A DNA stretch of 64,000 bases from Paenibacillus apiarius. GTDB taxonomy: Bacteria > Bacillota > Bacilli > Paenibacillales > Paenibacillaceae. Positions 6,438 through 14,560 of this stretch are shown one piece after another (the first letter of the stretch is position 1; each line of letters opens with the position of its first letter). Under the pieces are notes generated by a model. The model saw nothing but the letters and a program-made list of their open reading frames with translations. It was not told the DNA's origin and made no database searches. Location of the stretch: assembly GCF_017052585.1 (NCBI RefSeq), contig NZ_JAFFHZ010000001.1, positions 3,824,001 to 3,888,000 of the forward strand. The letters are read 5' to 3'. The translations under genes were made by a program, and so were the position numbers.

Positions 6438-8177
6438 ATGAATGAAAGCTATGCAACGAAGACGCTGGAGGTATCCGGCCGTCTTGTAATGGAGGCCTGC
6501 CAGCTTGCCGCCTATGTCGGCGATCGCCGCTTGTTCCAATTGCAGGACCCGCTGCGCATTTATGCGGGGGAGCGTATCGGGCTAATTGGAGCAAACGGAG
6601 TCGGAAAGACTACGCTCCTGCGAATAATGGCCGGGATGATCGAGCCGGACGCAGGCTATGTGAAAAGCAATGTATCGTCTTCCTTCGTGCCGCAGCTCGA
6701 CGACGTGCGGGAAGAAGAGGCGGAAGAAGCGACGCTCAGCGGCGGCGAACAGACGAAGCGCCGCCTGAACGAAGCGATGAATGGCGGAGCGGAGCTGTTG
6801 CTGCTTGACGAGCCGACAAGCCATCTGGATGTCGAGGGCTTGGAGTGGCTGGAGGAACGCCTCATCGACTATACGCGGAACGGGACGCTGCTCTTCATTT
6901 CCCACGATCGGACGCTTCTGAACCGGGTCGCTACGCGAATATGGGAAATGGAAAATGGAGCGGTTCATATGTATAGCGGCGGCTATGAGGATTACCGCAG
7001 AGAGAAGGAGCGGCTGCGGACCGAGCGGCAGCGCGCTTACGAGAATTATGTGGCGGAGCGGCAGCGGCTTCAAGAGGCGATTGCGGAGAAGAAGGCACAC
7101 GCCCGGAAAGTCGGAAAGCCCAGGTCCAAGAAAGGACTGACAAGCAAAGAGATTCGCTCGGCCCGTCCGCATTTTAACCGCAAACAATCGAAGGTCGAGA
7201 AGACGGTCAAAGCGATGGAGAAACGGTTGGAGCAGCTGAAGGTCGTCGAGCAGCCGTTCGAGCTTGCGCCGGTGCTGTTCGATGCGAATTGCCATGCTCC
7301 GCTGCGCAGCAAAAGCGCGGTTGAAGCGCAGCAGCTTCAGCTTCGCGTTGAGGAGCGTGAATTGGTGCGGGACGGGGCCTTTCGCGTACGGCCGCAAATG
7401 CGCGTAGCGCTTGTCGGGCCGAATGGAGCGGGCAAGACCACGCTGCTTCGCCGCTTGATGGAAGCGTACGAAGCCCGCGGGCACGGAACGGAGCCGCAAA
7501 CGGAGACGGAAGCCGGGGTAATCCGTTACGCGCCAAGCGCCCGCATCGCCTATTTTGATCAGAAGCTGTATGCTTTGAACTTGCAAGAGAGCGTGCTTGA
7601 TAATGTCCTGAAGTCGAGCGCATATGATCAAACCTCTGTGCGCACGGTGCTGGCCCGGCTTCGGCTGCGCCGGGACGACGCCTTAAAGCCGGTATGGCAA
7701 TTGAGCGGCGGCGAGAAGGTAAAGACACAGCTGGCCAAAATGTTCATGAGCGAAGCGAACGTGCTGTTATTGGATGAGCCGACGAACTATTTGGATATCG
7801 ACACACGCGAGGAGCTGGAGCGGGTGCTGCAGGCGTATCCAGGCACGCTTATCTTTGCCACGCATGACCGCGCGTTGATGGATCGGACGGCCACGCATGC
7901 CATCGTGTTCAACAATGGTCAAATGGACTGGCTGACGATCGAAGCGCTGCGCGAGAGGTTGCGGCTGAATGCGGACGGCGCACGCAGTCCGGCGTCTGCT
8001 TCCACAGGGGACGTTCCAGCGGACAGCGCCCCGTCATTGTGTGCGGAAGAGCGCATGAAGCTGGATCTGGAATGGGCGGATCTGTTAGCCCGATTGTCGT
8101 CTCCGCGCAAGAATGACAAGGCCGAAGAGCTGGAGCGGCGATATGCGGAGCTGCTGGAGCTGCGACGCCGGTTATAA
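6438..8177 (+). CDS. ABC-F ATPase, Vga/VmlR-like ribosome protection type
   Basis: A 579-residue cytosolic ABC-F protein with two ATPase domains and no membrane segments. The first domain has Walker A GANGVGKTT (~51-59), signature LSGGE (~100-104) and LLLDEP (~121-126). Only about 40 residues separate Walker A from the signature, so the usual arm is missing, as in Vga/VmlR/Msr-type resistance proteins. A long basic coiled linker follows (~190-280). The second domain has GPNGAGKTT (~327), LSGGE (~422) and LLLDEPTNYL (~443), then a charged C-terminal extension (~505-579). Resistance ABC-Fs enter the ribosomal E site and displace pleuromutilins, lincosamides, streptogramins A or macrolides. The ATG at 6438 has GGGAGG 7 bases upstream; the frame stays open to 6348, but those codons encode the attenuator. 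The drug spectrum cannot be read from sequence. Confidence 0.85.
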   Translation: MNESYATKTLEVSGRLVMEACQLAAYVGDRRLFQLQDPLRIYAGERIGLIGANGVGKTTLLRIMAGMIEPDAGYVKSNVSSSFVPQLDDVREEEAEEATLSGGEQTKRRLNEAMNGGAELLLLDEPTSHLDVEGLEWLEERLIDYTRNGTLLFISHDRTLLNRVATRIWEMENGAVHMYSGGYEDYRREKERLRTERQRAYENYVAERQRLQEAIAEKKAHARKVGKPRSKKGLTSKEIRSARPHFNRKQSKVEKTVKAMEKRLEQLKVVEQPFELAPVLFDANCHAPLRSKSAVEAQQLQLRVEERELVRDGAFRVRPQMRVALVGPNGAGKTTLLRRLMEAYEARGHGTEPQTETEAGVIRYAPSARIAYFDQKLYALNLQESVLDNVLKSSAYDQTSVRTVLARLRLRRDDALKPVWQLSGGEKVKTQLAKMFMSEANVLLLDEPTNYLDIDTREELERVLQAYPGTLIFATHDRALMDRTATHAIVFNNGQMDWLTIEALRERLRLNADGARSPASASTGDVPADSAPSLCAEERMKLDLEWADLLARLSSPRKNDKAEELERRYAELLELRRRL

Positions 8178-8232
8178 CGCAATCTGATCAGGTACCATGG
8201 CCTGTTTCTTTGCCGTGCAGATAGCCAATTCA

Positions 8233-8287
8233 AGAGCCGGAACCGTCCGCAGTTACCACGATTTTGTCGGACGGGCCGGCTCTTTTT
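8233..8287 (+). terminator. terminator of the ABC-F gene
   Basis: A long stem pairs AGAGCCGG plus CCGTCCG (8233-8249) with CGGACGG plus CCGGCTCT (8268-8282), followed by five T. It lies 55 bases after the ABC-F stop and just before the dnaB promoter. Confidence 0.88.
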
Positions 8288-8297
8288 ATGATACAAT
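8286..8297 (+). promoter_or_regulatory. extended -10 promoter for dnaB-dnaI
   Basis: TATGATACAAT (TG-N-TACAAT) lies right after the preceding terminator and about 40 bases before the dnaB start. No good -35 lies at 17 bases, so it would work as an extended -10 promoter. Confidence 0.5.
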
Positions 8298-8338
8298 AGG
8301 AAAACATGATCAGTTCGGGAGGACAAGGAGAGAATACG

Positions 8339-9856
8339 ATGCGGATGTCAAATATGCACCATTTTACGGAACACCATCGGTATGTGACTTACCGGGAATT
8401 CAGCTTGAGCGAGTTGGATCTGAAGATGCTTTCCCATGTGTATCAGCCGATGGTCGGAGCATTCGCAATCGGGATGTATCATCTTCTGAATCAGCACGTT
8501 GCTGCCGATCGGACCGGGTACTCTGGCATCGACGCGCAGCGGCGTCTGTTTATGCTGCTCGGATTGGAGCCGAGCGAGAAGGGAAGAACGTATTTTGTAG
8601 AGCAGACCTCGAAGCTGGAAGCGGTCGGACTGCTGCAGACCTCGCGCGTCATGCTGCCGGATATGGACGAATGCATGTACGAGTATGAGCTGCAGCCTCC
8701 TCTGTCGCCCAATGAGTTTTTTGAGACGCAGCATTTGACGCTGCTGTTGCGGGATAAGGTGGGGAAGTATGCCGTTCTTTCGTTAAGGGAGCAGTTCTGC
8801 ACAAGCGAGCCGTTCGATCTCGCCGCATGGGATGCGCATAGGGAAGATATATCCGTACCTTTTTACGAGTTGTTTCGTTTAAATACGCAAGTGATTGATT
8901 TTGAGCTGGAACAAGCGCTGCAGGAAGTTGCACCGAGCCGTTCCGCGCAGTCCTCCCGGTTCGCCCAGAAGACGGATGCGCAGGACTTGAATTATGCAGA
9001 CATTATTATCCGGTTCCCGAAGCAGTCGTTGAACCGCAAGTTCGTTGAGCAACTGCGCTATGATAAGGAAGGAATGGGCATGATCAATTACGTCGTGCGC
9101 AAATTCGATCTTACGCTCCAGGAGACGTGCCGTCTGTTGGATGAGGATGGGGTATTCACCGCGGAAGGTTCCATTGCGCTCGAAGAGATGCAGCATCGCG
9201 CCCACCTGCATTTCCGCCAAAATAAGCGGCGCAGTGAATGGCGGGAGCGGGAACAGAGCCGGATTGAACAGAGCTCGCAGCCTGAGGAAGCGAACGAACA
9301 GGAAGTGGCGGTGCAGATGGAGTTCTATGTCGAGGTTCCGCCTCAATTCCGCGATAAGTGCGATGTCCACCAATACAATATGATGCTTCGCAATACGCCG
9401 TATACGGGACTGCTTGAGAAATTCTTCCCGGGCGCCGTGCCGGATTCATTCCTTGATATGTTTACCAAAATGGACTTGAATTATAAGATGCCGGACGAAG
9501 TGATTAATGTCCTTATTCATTACTTGATGACGATGCTCGTTCAAGGAGCGGAACAGCGGTTGAACCGGAATTTTGTCGAGGCGATCGTGTCGAACATGCT
9601 CGTGAAGCAAGTCGGCACTTACGAGCAGGCGGTTATGTATATTCGCCAGCAAGCTCAAGTGAATGACGGAGACCGATCCAGGACAGGCGGTTCTGAAGCC
9701 GCGAAATCGCCGCGTTCGCGCAGCCGGTACAATAAGACGGCCAAGCCGGCGATTCCGGTCGTTCAGCGCACGGGAAGCGGCGGCGCCAAGTTAACGCCCG
9801 AGGAGCTGCAGCGCGCACGGGACTTGGCGCGGCGGTTGGATGAAGGACGAGTATAG
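8339..9856 (+). CDS. dnaB: replication initiation / membrane attachment protein DnaB
   Basis: DnaB of Bacillales (not the E. coli helicase) works with DnaD and DnaI to load the replicative helicase at oriC and at restart sites. The protein is 505 residues from the ATG at 8339, which has AAGGAG 8 bases upstream; the frame is open back to 8306 but without a ribosome site. The N-terminal winged-helix region (~1-160) begins with HRYVTYREFSLSELDLKMLS, and the C-terminal DnaD/DnaB_2-type helical domain covers ~350-460. A Gln/Glu/Arg-rich linker (~295-325) and a basic C-terminal tail are somewhat longer than in B. subtilis (472 aa). It is followed 42 bases later by dnaI, the conserved pairing that supports the call. 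Confidence 0.9.
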   Translation: MRMSNMHHFTEHHRYVTYREFSLSELDLKMLSHVYQPMVGAFAIGMYHLLNQHVAADRTGYSGIDAQRRLFMLLGLEPSEKGRTYFVEQTSKLEAVGLLQTSRVMLPDMDECMYEYELQPPLSPNEFFETQHLTLLLRDKVGKYAVLSLREQFCTSEPFDLAAWDAHREDISVPFYELFRLNTQVIDFELEQALQEVAPSRSAQSSRFAQKTDAQDLNYADIIIRFPKQSLNRKFVEQLRYDKEGMGMINYVVRKFDLTLQETCRLLDEDGVFTAEGSIALEEMQHRAHLHFRQNKRRSEWREREQSRIEQSSQPEEANEQEVAVQMEFYVEVPPQFRDKCDVHQYNMMLRNTPYTGLLEKFFPGAVPDSFLDMFTKMDLNYKMPDEVINVLIHYLMTMLVQGAEQRLNRNFVEAIVSNMLVKQVGTYEQAVMYIRQQAQVNDGDRSRTGGSEAAKSPRSRSRYNKTAKPAIPVVQRTGSGGAKLTPEELQRARDLARRLDEGRV

Positions 9857-9898
9857 ATCGAGCAGATGCATGGATATAAGAGTGTGGAGGTGCAGCGA

Positions 9899-10855
9899 AT
9901 GGAATCTATCGGGGACATATTGAAGCAGCTTCCGGTTAGCAGCCGGAGAGCGCAAGCAGAACAGAAAATGACGGAGCTGTTGAATGACCCGCTCATCGTT
10001 CAATTCCGAACGAAATATCCCGAGCTGGATGACCGCAGCCTTCGCATCAATTTGAATAAATTGTACCAGTACGTTACGGAATATCGGCGCTGCATGCAAT
10101 GTCCGGGCTTAGAGAACTGCCCGAATGACTTCCGCGGACATTATACGAAGCTGAGTGCCGAGACGGTGAACGGCCATGCGCTCGTCTATGATCGCAAAGT
10201 GCCGTGCAAGAAGCTTATTTCCTTTGAGCGGCAGCAATCCATTCAGAATCGCGTACGTTCCTTCTATGTGGATGAAACGGCGTTGAAGCAGGGATATTCA
10301 GCGTCGGAAATTTTGGAGAACGATATTGAGCGCAGCGACGCAGTCTTAACCATTATCGAATATATCGAGCATACGAAGAAACAAGGCTTGCACCCGCAGG
10401 GGCTCTATTTGGTCGGTCCATTCGGCACGGGCAAGACGTTTCTGATGAGCTACGTCTTATATGAACTGGCGCGCGCCGATTGTACAGGTGTTATTGTATA
10501 TATGCCGGAGTTCGTGGAAGAGCTGAAATCGATGTTCCAGGAGCCGCAGAGATTGCGCGACACGATCGAGATGATGAAGGAGACGGATTTGCTCGTTTTT
10601 GACGATATCGGGGCGGAGAACATCACGCCGTGGGTCCGCGATCACGTTCTTGGTTCCATCTTGAATTACCGGATGAACCGCAAGCCGACCTTCTATACGT
10701 CAAACTACGATCTGGACGCGTTATTGAAGCATTTCAGCTATACGCGCGAGGGCGAGGATATTCACAAAGCCGAGCGGTTGATGAATCGCATCCGTCCGTT
10801 CGTAAACGTAGTTCAAGTGGATGGCAGGAATAAGCGGGGCAGTATGGATACGTAA
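9899..10855 (+). CDS. dnaI: primosomal helicase loader DnaI
   Basis: DnaI is the AAA+ loader that places the replicative helicase DnaC onto DNA with DnaB and DnaD. The 318-residue protein has an N-terminal helicase-binding domain whose zinc ligands are visible as Cys65, Cys68, Cys74 and His81 (CMQCPGLENCPNDFRGH). The C-terminal ATPase domain has Walker A GPFGTGKT (~173-180) and Walker B LLVFDDIG (~230). The chosen ATG at 9899 has GGAGGTG 7 bases upstream; the longer frame from 9866 is unsupported. It follows dnaB in the usual order. No clear terminator follows; the next gene has its own promoter. Confidence 0.93.
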   Translation: MESIGDILKQLPVSSRRAQAEQKMTELLNDPLIVQFRTKYPELDDRSLRINLNKLYQYVTEYRRCMQCPGLENCPNDFRGHYTKLSAETVNGHALVYDRKVPCKKLISFERQQSIQNRVRSFYVDETALKQGYSASEILENDIERSDAVLTIIEYIEHTKKQGLHPQGLYLVGPFGTGKTFLMSYVLYELARADCTGVIVYMPEFVEELKSMFQEPQRLRDTIEMMKETDLLVFDDIGAENITPWVRDHVLGSILNYRMNRKPTFYTSNYDLDALLKHFSYTREGEDIHKAERLMNRIRPFVNVVQVDGRNKRGSMDT

Positions 10856-10880
10856 TGACAATATTTGCATACTCACTTTG

Positions 10881-10911
10881 TTGCAAAAAAATTACATTCC
10901 TCATGTATAAT
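10881..10911 (+). promoter_or_regulatory. candidate sigma-A promoter
   Basis: TTGCAA (10881-10886) and a perfect TATAAT (10906-10911) are separated by 19 bases, upstream of the secreted SH3-like protein gene. Confidence 0.55.
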
Positions 10912-10949
10912 GTAAAGGCAGTATGTTTTTTGCACAGGGAGGAATAATT

Positions 10950-11345
10950 GTGAATTCAAAATTTTTACGCAAGCAAATGATTTGCGGCTTGATGGCTGCG
11001 CTGATGGTCGGCGCGTGGGCGTTGCCCGCTTCCGCTCAGACAGCGGCAGCTTCCGATGCGGCAGGCACAGCCGTTACGAGCGAGGTTAACGGGACGGCGG
11101 AAGAGGAGCAAGCGACTGCCGACATCGAGGTGCCAACAGTTACGGACCAACCGGACGTTGTGAAGGAGCCGGAAATCCGTCTGGATCTGACTGCAAAAAC
11201 CGTCTTTTACCGTGGTATCGGCCAAGAGTCTATCGGGTCGCTGGGAGCACAGACGGTATACGTAGAACGGACAGAAACGGACGCGAAGGGGCAGAAGTGG
11301 GGCCAAGTGCATACGTGGCTCGGGTACGTGTGGATTCGTCTGTAG
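10950..11345 (+). CDS. secreted protein with C-terminal SH3-like segment
   Basis: A 131-residue exported protein. The start is GTG at 10950, with AGGGAGG 7 bases upstream. Residues 1-30 form a signal peptide: a basic start (NSKFLRKQ), the hydrophobic core ICGLMAALMVGAWAL, and a cleavage site near ASA-Q. A low-complexity Ala/Thr/Glu linker follows (~31-75). The last ~55 residues (YRGIGQESIGSLGAQTVYVE... ending WGQVHTWLGYVWIRL) resemble a bacterial SH3 fold of the kind that binds cell wall. It is a single gene with its own promoter and terminator. Function is not known; cell-wall association is inferred. Confidence 0.72.
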   Translation: MNSKFLRKQMICGLMAALMVGAWALPASAQTAAASDAAGTAVTSEVNGTAEEEQATADIEVPTVTDQPDVVKEPEIRLDLTAKTVFYRGIGQESIGSLGAQTVYVERTETDAKGQKWGQVHTWLGYVWIRL

Positions 11346-11386
11346 AGAAATAAAGTGCCATGCAGTATCGGCAAGCTATACGAATA

Positions 11387-11419
11387 AAAGTCCGGCCGCT
11401 ATATAGCGGACCGGACTTT
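11387..11419. terminator. bidirectional terminator between the SH3-like gene and yqzM
   Basis: AAAGTCCGG (11387-11395) pairs with CCGGACTTT (11411-11419), with an inner CCGCT-ATAT-AGCGG hairpin. T-rich sequence follows on both strands, so it can serve both convergent genes. Confidence 0.85.
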
Positions 11420-11485
11420 GTTCGCGTTGGGCTTATGTCAGCGAAGACAAGCCGCCCTTCGGGCTTACGGAACGGTGAATGAGCG

Positions 11486-11635
11486 TTACGAGATAATGAA
11501 CTTTACAATCACCATACCAAAAAAGACGACGAACATAAATCCGGTCATGGCGCCGAACCCGAAAATCAAATCTGAAAAATCGTTGCGTGGCTCTTCATTC
11601 ACATGCTGGCGCGGGTCGATGCTTCTTGCTTCCAT
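11486..11635 (-). CDS. yqzM: YqzM-like small membrane protein (49 aa)
   Basis: A short minus-strand gene missed by length cut-offs. It has an ATG at 11635 preceded by GGGAGG at 6-7 bases. The 49-residue product has a polar N-terminus (MEARSIDPRQHVNEEPRND) and one hydrophobic membrane segment (~residues 22-48, with FGFGAMTGFMFVVFFGMVIV). The layout and sequence style fit the YqzM family of Bacillales, whose function is unknown. The overlapping plus-strand ORF (11418-11672) has no ribosome site and is a shadow. The gene ends toward the bidirectional terminator at 11387-11419. Confidence 0.78.
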   Translation of the reverse strand: MEARSIDPRQHVNEEPRNDFSDLIFGFGAMTGFMFVVFFGMVIVKFIIS

Positions 11636-11800
11636 TGCGGGTCCTCCCATCTGTCGTGTCTCAATGCCATGATTTACGTCACAGCATAGACAGGTATTTT
11701 AACCCAATTATCCGCTTATAGTATATCGAACTGCAGCAGGACTGTAAAGAGCGGGCCTTTCTTATCGTGTGACAAAGTGGAAACAAAAATCCCGGTCAAT

Positions 11801-11830
11801 TTCACATAAAACAGCGAACTGTGGTATACT
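11801..11830 (+). promoter_or_regulatory. sigma-A promoter of trxA
   Basis: TTCACA (11801-11806) and TATACT (11825-11830) are separated by 18 bases, about 50 bases before the trxA ATG. Confidence 0.6.
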
Positions 11831-11883
11831 TTACATGTTGACTCAGATTGCAAAGCTTTTCACCATAAAGGAGGAACCTTATT

Positions 11884-12204
11884 ATGGCTATCGTTAATGT
11901 ATCCGACCAGACGTTCAAGACTGAAGTTGAAGGTCAACAAGGCGTTGTATTGGTCGATTTCTGGGCGCCTTGGTGCGGTCCTTGTAAAATGTTGGCTCCT
12001 ATCTTGGACGAATTGGACGGCGAAATCAGCGGCCAAGCGACAATTGCAAAAGTAAACGTGGATGAGAATCCAGAATCCGCATCCCGCTTTGGCGTTATGA
12101 GCATCCCTACCATCATCGTATTCAAAGATGGCGAGGCTGTAGATAAAGTGGTTGGCGTAAACTCCAAGGATGCGCTGAAGAACTTGGTTGGCAAGCATCA
12201 ATAA
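11884..12204 (+). CDS. trxA: thioredoxin
   Basis: A 106-residue classical thioredoxin, the general cytoplasmic disulfide reductant that is recharged by thioredoxin reductase. The active site WCGPC is at residues 30-34, and the cis-proline segment is visible as MSIPTIIVF (~72-80). An AAGGAGG ribosome site precedes the ATG, and the gene has its own promoter and terminator. Length and all family landmarks are normal. Confidence 0.97.
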   Translation: MAIVNVSDQTFKTEVEGQQGVVLVDFWAPWCGPCKMLAPILDELDGEISGQATIAKVNVDENPESASRFGVMSIPTIIVFKDGEAVDKVVGVNSKDALKNLVGKHQ

Positions 12205-12290
12205 TGAACGGCAATACGGAAGGACAGCCCGTGCGGTTGGTTTCCGTACATAATTGCAAAGCACTGGCGCTAGCCAGCCTTATGCTGTCA

Positions 12291-12316
12291 AGCCTTCCCA
12301 TTCGGGAGGGCTTTTT
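12291..12316 (+). terminator. terminator of trxA
   Basis: AGCCTTCCC (12291-12299) pairs with GGGAGGGCT (12304-12312) around a 4-nt loop, followed by five T. Confidence 0.9.
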
Positions 12317-12375
12317 CTTCTGCGTCAGCTCGTATACAATAGAGAAGGAAAATAACGATAGAGGGGGGGAGGACG

Positions 12376-14427
12376 ATGAACGACGATGATATGAATCACT
12401 CCAATTGGCGTGCCGAGCGCTGGAAAGAACGCTGGAATGAACGCTATGCTCCGGAAGAGGAGATGGAAATGACACCGGAAGAGCTTGCCGAACGGGGACA
12501 ATCGTTAGAGCGCATTCACAACAAGCTTGCGCTGCTGCCGGATCAGCCGGGTTGTTATTTGATGAAGAACCGGGAAGGCACGATCATTTACGTCGGCAAG
12601 GCGAAGGTGTTGAAGAACCGGGTCCGGTCCTATTTCTCCGGCAGCCATGACGGCAAGACGCAGCGCTTGGTATCTGAAATACGCGACTTTGAATATATCG
12701 TCACTTCCAGCAACATGGAAGCTCTCATATTGGAATGCAACCTGATTAAGAAGCATCATCCGCGTTACAATGTGTTGCTGAAAGACGACAAGACGTTTCC
12801 ATATATAAAAATTACGAATGAGCGCCATCCCCGGCTTGAAGTGACTCGGCGCGTGTTGAAGGACAAGGCCAAATATTTCGGACCTTATCCGAACGGCTTC
12901 GCCGCCCAACAAACGAAGAAGCTGCTTGACCGCTTGTATCCGCTGCGCAAATGCGGCACAATGCCGGACCGGGTGTGCTTGTATTACCATATTGGCCAAT
13001 GCTTGGCGCCGTGTGAGTACGAGGTGACCGAATCCGAGTACGAGAATATGGTGCAGGAGATCTCCAAGTTTCTGGGAGGCGGGCATGAAGAAATCAAGAA
13101 GGAGTTGCGCCGCAAAATGGAAGAAGCTGCAGAGGAGCTGCAGTTCGAGCGCGCAAAAGAGTTCCGTGATCAATTGATGTCCATTGAAGCCATAATGGAG
13201 AAGCAAAATATTAACACGGCTGATCAACTGGATCGGGACGTGTTCGGTTTTGCCGTAGACAAAGGCTGGATGTGCGTTCAGATTTTATACGTCCGCCAAG
13301 GCAAAATGATTGAGCGACATGCGACTAAATTTCCATTTTACGGCGAAGCGTACGACGATTTCATGTCCTTCGTTACGCAGTATTACAGCGAAAACCCGGC
13401 GCTCCCAAGAGAAATACTGCTTCAAGATCCCGAAGCGATCCGGCTGGAGGAGTCCGTGGATGAAGCGGGGCCGGCGGAAGCCCCGTTGTCGGCGTCTGAC
13501 GCCCAAGAGTCGGAGGAAAATAAAGCGGGCGCCGAAGCTTTGCAGGAATGGTTGAAGGTAAAGGTTCACATTCCGAAGCGGGGATTGAAGAAGCAAATGA
13601 TCGCAATGGCGATGGAAAATGCCCGCGTCACGCTGGATGAGAAATTCAAGCTGCTTGAACGCAGCGAGGAACGGACGCTGCGGGCAGCCGAACGTCTCGG
13701 CGCTGCGCTCGGCATTGGCTCGGCAAGCCGAATCGAAGCGTTCGACAACTCGAACATTCAAGGGGCGGATCCGGTGTCCGCGATGGTTGTCTTTATCGAC
13801 GGCAAGCCGGCCAAAAAGGAATACCGCAAGTATAAGGTGCGTACGGTTCAGGGCCCGGACGACTACGAGACGATGCGTGAAGTCATTCGGAGACGATATG
13901 AACGGGTGTTGAAGGAGCAGCTCGAAATGCCTGATATGATCGTGGTGGACGGAGGCAGAGGACAGATGTCAGCCGCGTTGGACGTGCTTGAGAACGAGCT
14001 GGGCTTGGCCATTCCGGTATGCGGCTTGGTGAAGGACAACAAGCATAAGACGGCGCAATTGATGGCGGGCGATCCGCCGGAGGTGGTGCCGCTTGGACGC
14101 GACAGCCAAGAATTTTATTTGCTGCAGCGCATCCAGGAAGAAGTGCACCGCTTTGCCATAACGTTCCACCGTGAACGCAGGGCGAAATCGATGGTCACCT
14201 CTGCGCTTGATTCCATTCCAGGCATCGGCGAGAAACGACGGAAGATGCTGCTCAAGCATTTTGGCTCCTTGAAGAAAATACGGGAGGCTGCGGTCGAGGA
14301 TTTCCGTCAGGTCGGGATCGGCGAGAAGCTGGCGCGGACCATACTGGTCTCTCTGCGGGATGAGGCGGCGCAATCGGCACAATCTGCCACGGACGATGAC
14401 ACGTACCAACAACAGAGCAGTGAATAA
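12376..14427 (+). CDS. uvrC: excinuclease ABC subunit C
   Basis: UvrC makes both incisions around a DNA lesion after loading by UvrAB. The protein has the GIY-YIG nuclease domain ([20 protein letters not shown], ~56-75), a UVR motif ([14 protein letters not shown], ~253-266), the RNase H-like second nuclease domain ([10 protein letters not shown] and VVDGGRGQ), and C-terminal helix-hairpin-helix motifs ([17 protein letters not shown]). At 683 residues it is about 80 longer than typical UvrC. The excess is an acidic N-terminal extension of ~45 residues before the usual start and an acidic Ala/Glu-rich insert at ~360-390. The ATG at 12376 is only 3 bases from GGAGG, so a start at a downstream ATG near 12463, within the extension, is possible. 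Confidence 0.95.
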   Translation: MNDDDMNHSNWRAERWKERWNERYAPEEEMEMTPEELAERGQSLERIHNKLALLPDQPGCYLMKNREGTIIYVGKAKVLKNRVRSYFSGSHDGKTQRLVSEIRDFEYIVTSSNMEALILECNLIKKHHPRYNVLLKDDKTFPYIKITNERHPRLEVTRRVLKDKAKYFGPYPNGFAAQQTKKLLDRLYPLRKCGTMPDRVCLYYHIGQCLAPCEYEVTESEYENMVQEISKFLGGGHEEIKKELRRKMEEAAEELQFERAKEFRDQLMSIEAIMEKQNINTADQLDRDVFGFAVDKGWMCVQILYVRQGKMIERHATKFPFYGEAYDDFMSFVTQYYSENPALPREILLQDPEAIRLEESVDEAGPAEAPLSASDAQESEENKAGAEALQEWLKVKVHIPKRGLKKQMIAMAMENARVTLDEKFKLLERSEERTLRAAERLGAALGIGSASRIEAFDNSNIQGADPVSAMVVFIDGKPAKKEYRKYKVRTVQGPDDYETMREVIRRRYERVLKEQLEMPDMIVVDGGRGQMSAALDVLENELGLAIPVCGLVKDNKHKTAQLMAGDPPEVVPLGRDSQEFYLLQRIQEEVHRFAITFHRERRAKSMVTSALDSIPGIGEKRRKMLLKHFGSLKKIREAAVEDFRQVGIGEKLARTILVSLRDEAAQSAQSATDDDTYQQQSSE

Positions 14428-14433
14428 GTGAAC

Positions 14434-14472
14434 AAAGCAGCTTTGACGGGTCTTCCTGCAAAGCTGCTTTTT
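14434..14472 (+). terminator. terminator of uvrC (copy A of a duplicated terminator)
   Basis: AAAGCAGCTTTG (14434-14445) pairs perfectly with CAAAGCTGCTTT (14459-14470), followed by T. An almost identical hairpin, including the loop, recurs at 18027-18067. Confidence 0.93.
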
Positions 14473-14560
14473 GATTTGGATGGATTTCTGATTCGGGAGA
14501 AGGTTCTGATGGATAGACAATGAAAGATTAGGAATATAGACCGGCAATATGGAGAATGAT

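Noticed and set aside
11418-11672. 84-codon plus-strand ORF
   Set aside because: It runs over the yqzM-like gene on the other strand, has no ribosome site and reads through the terminator.
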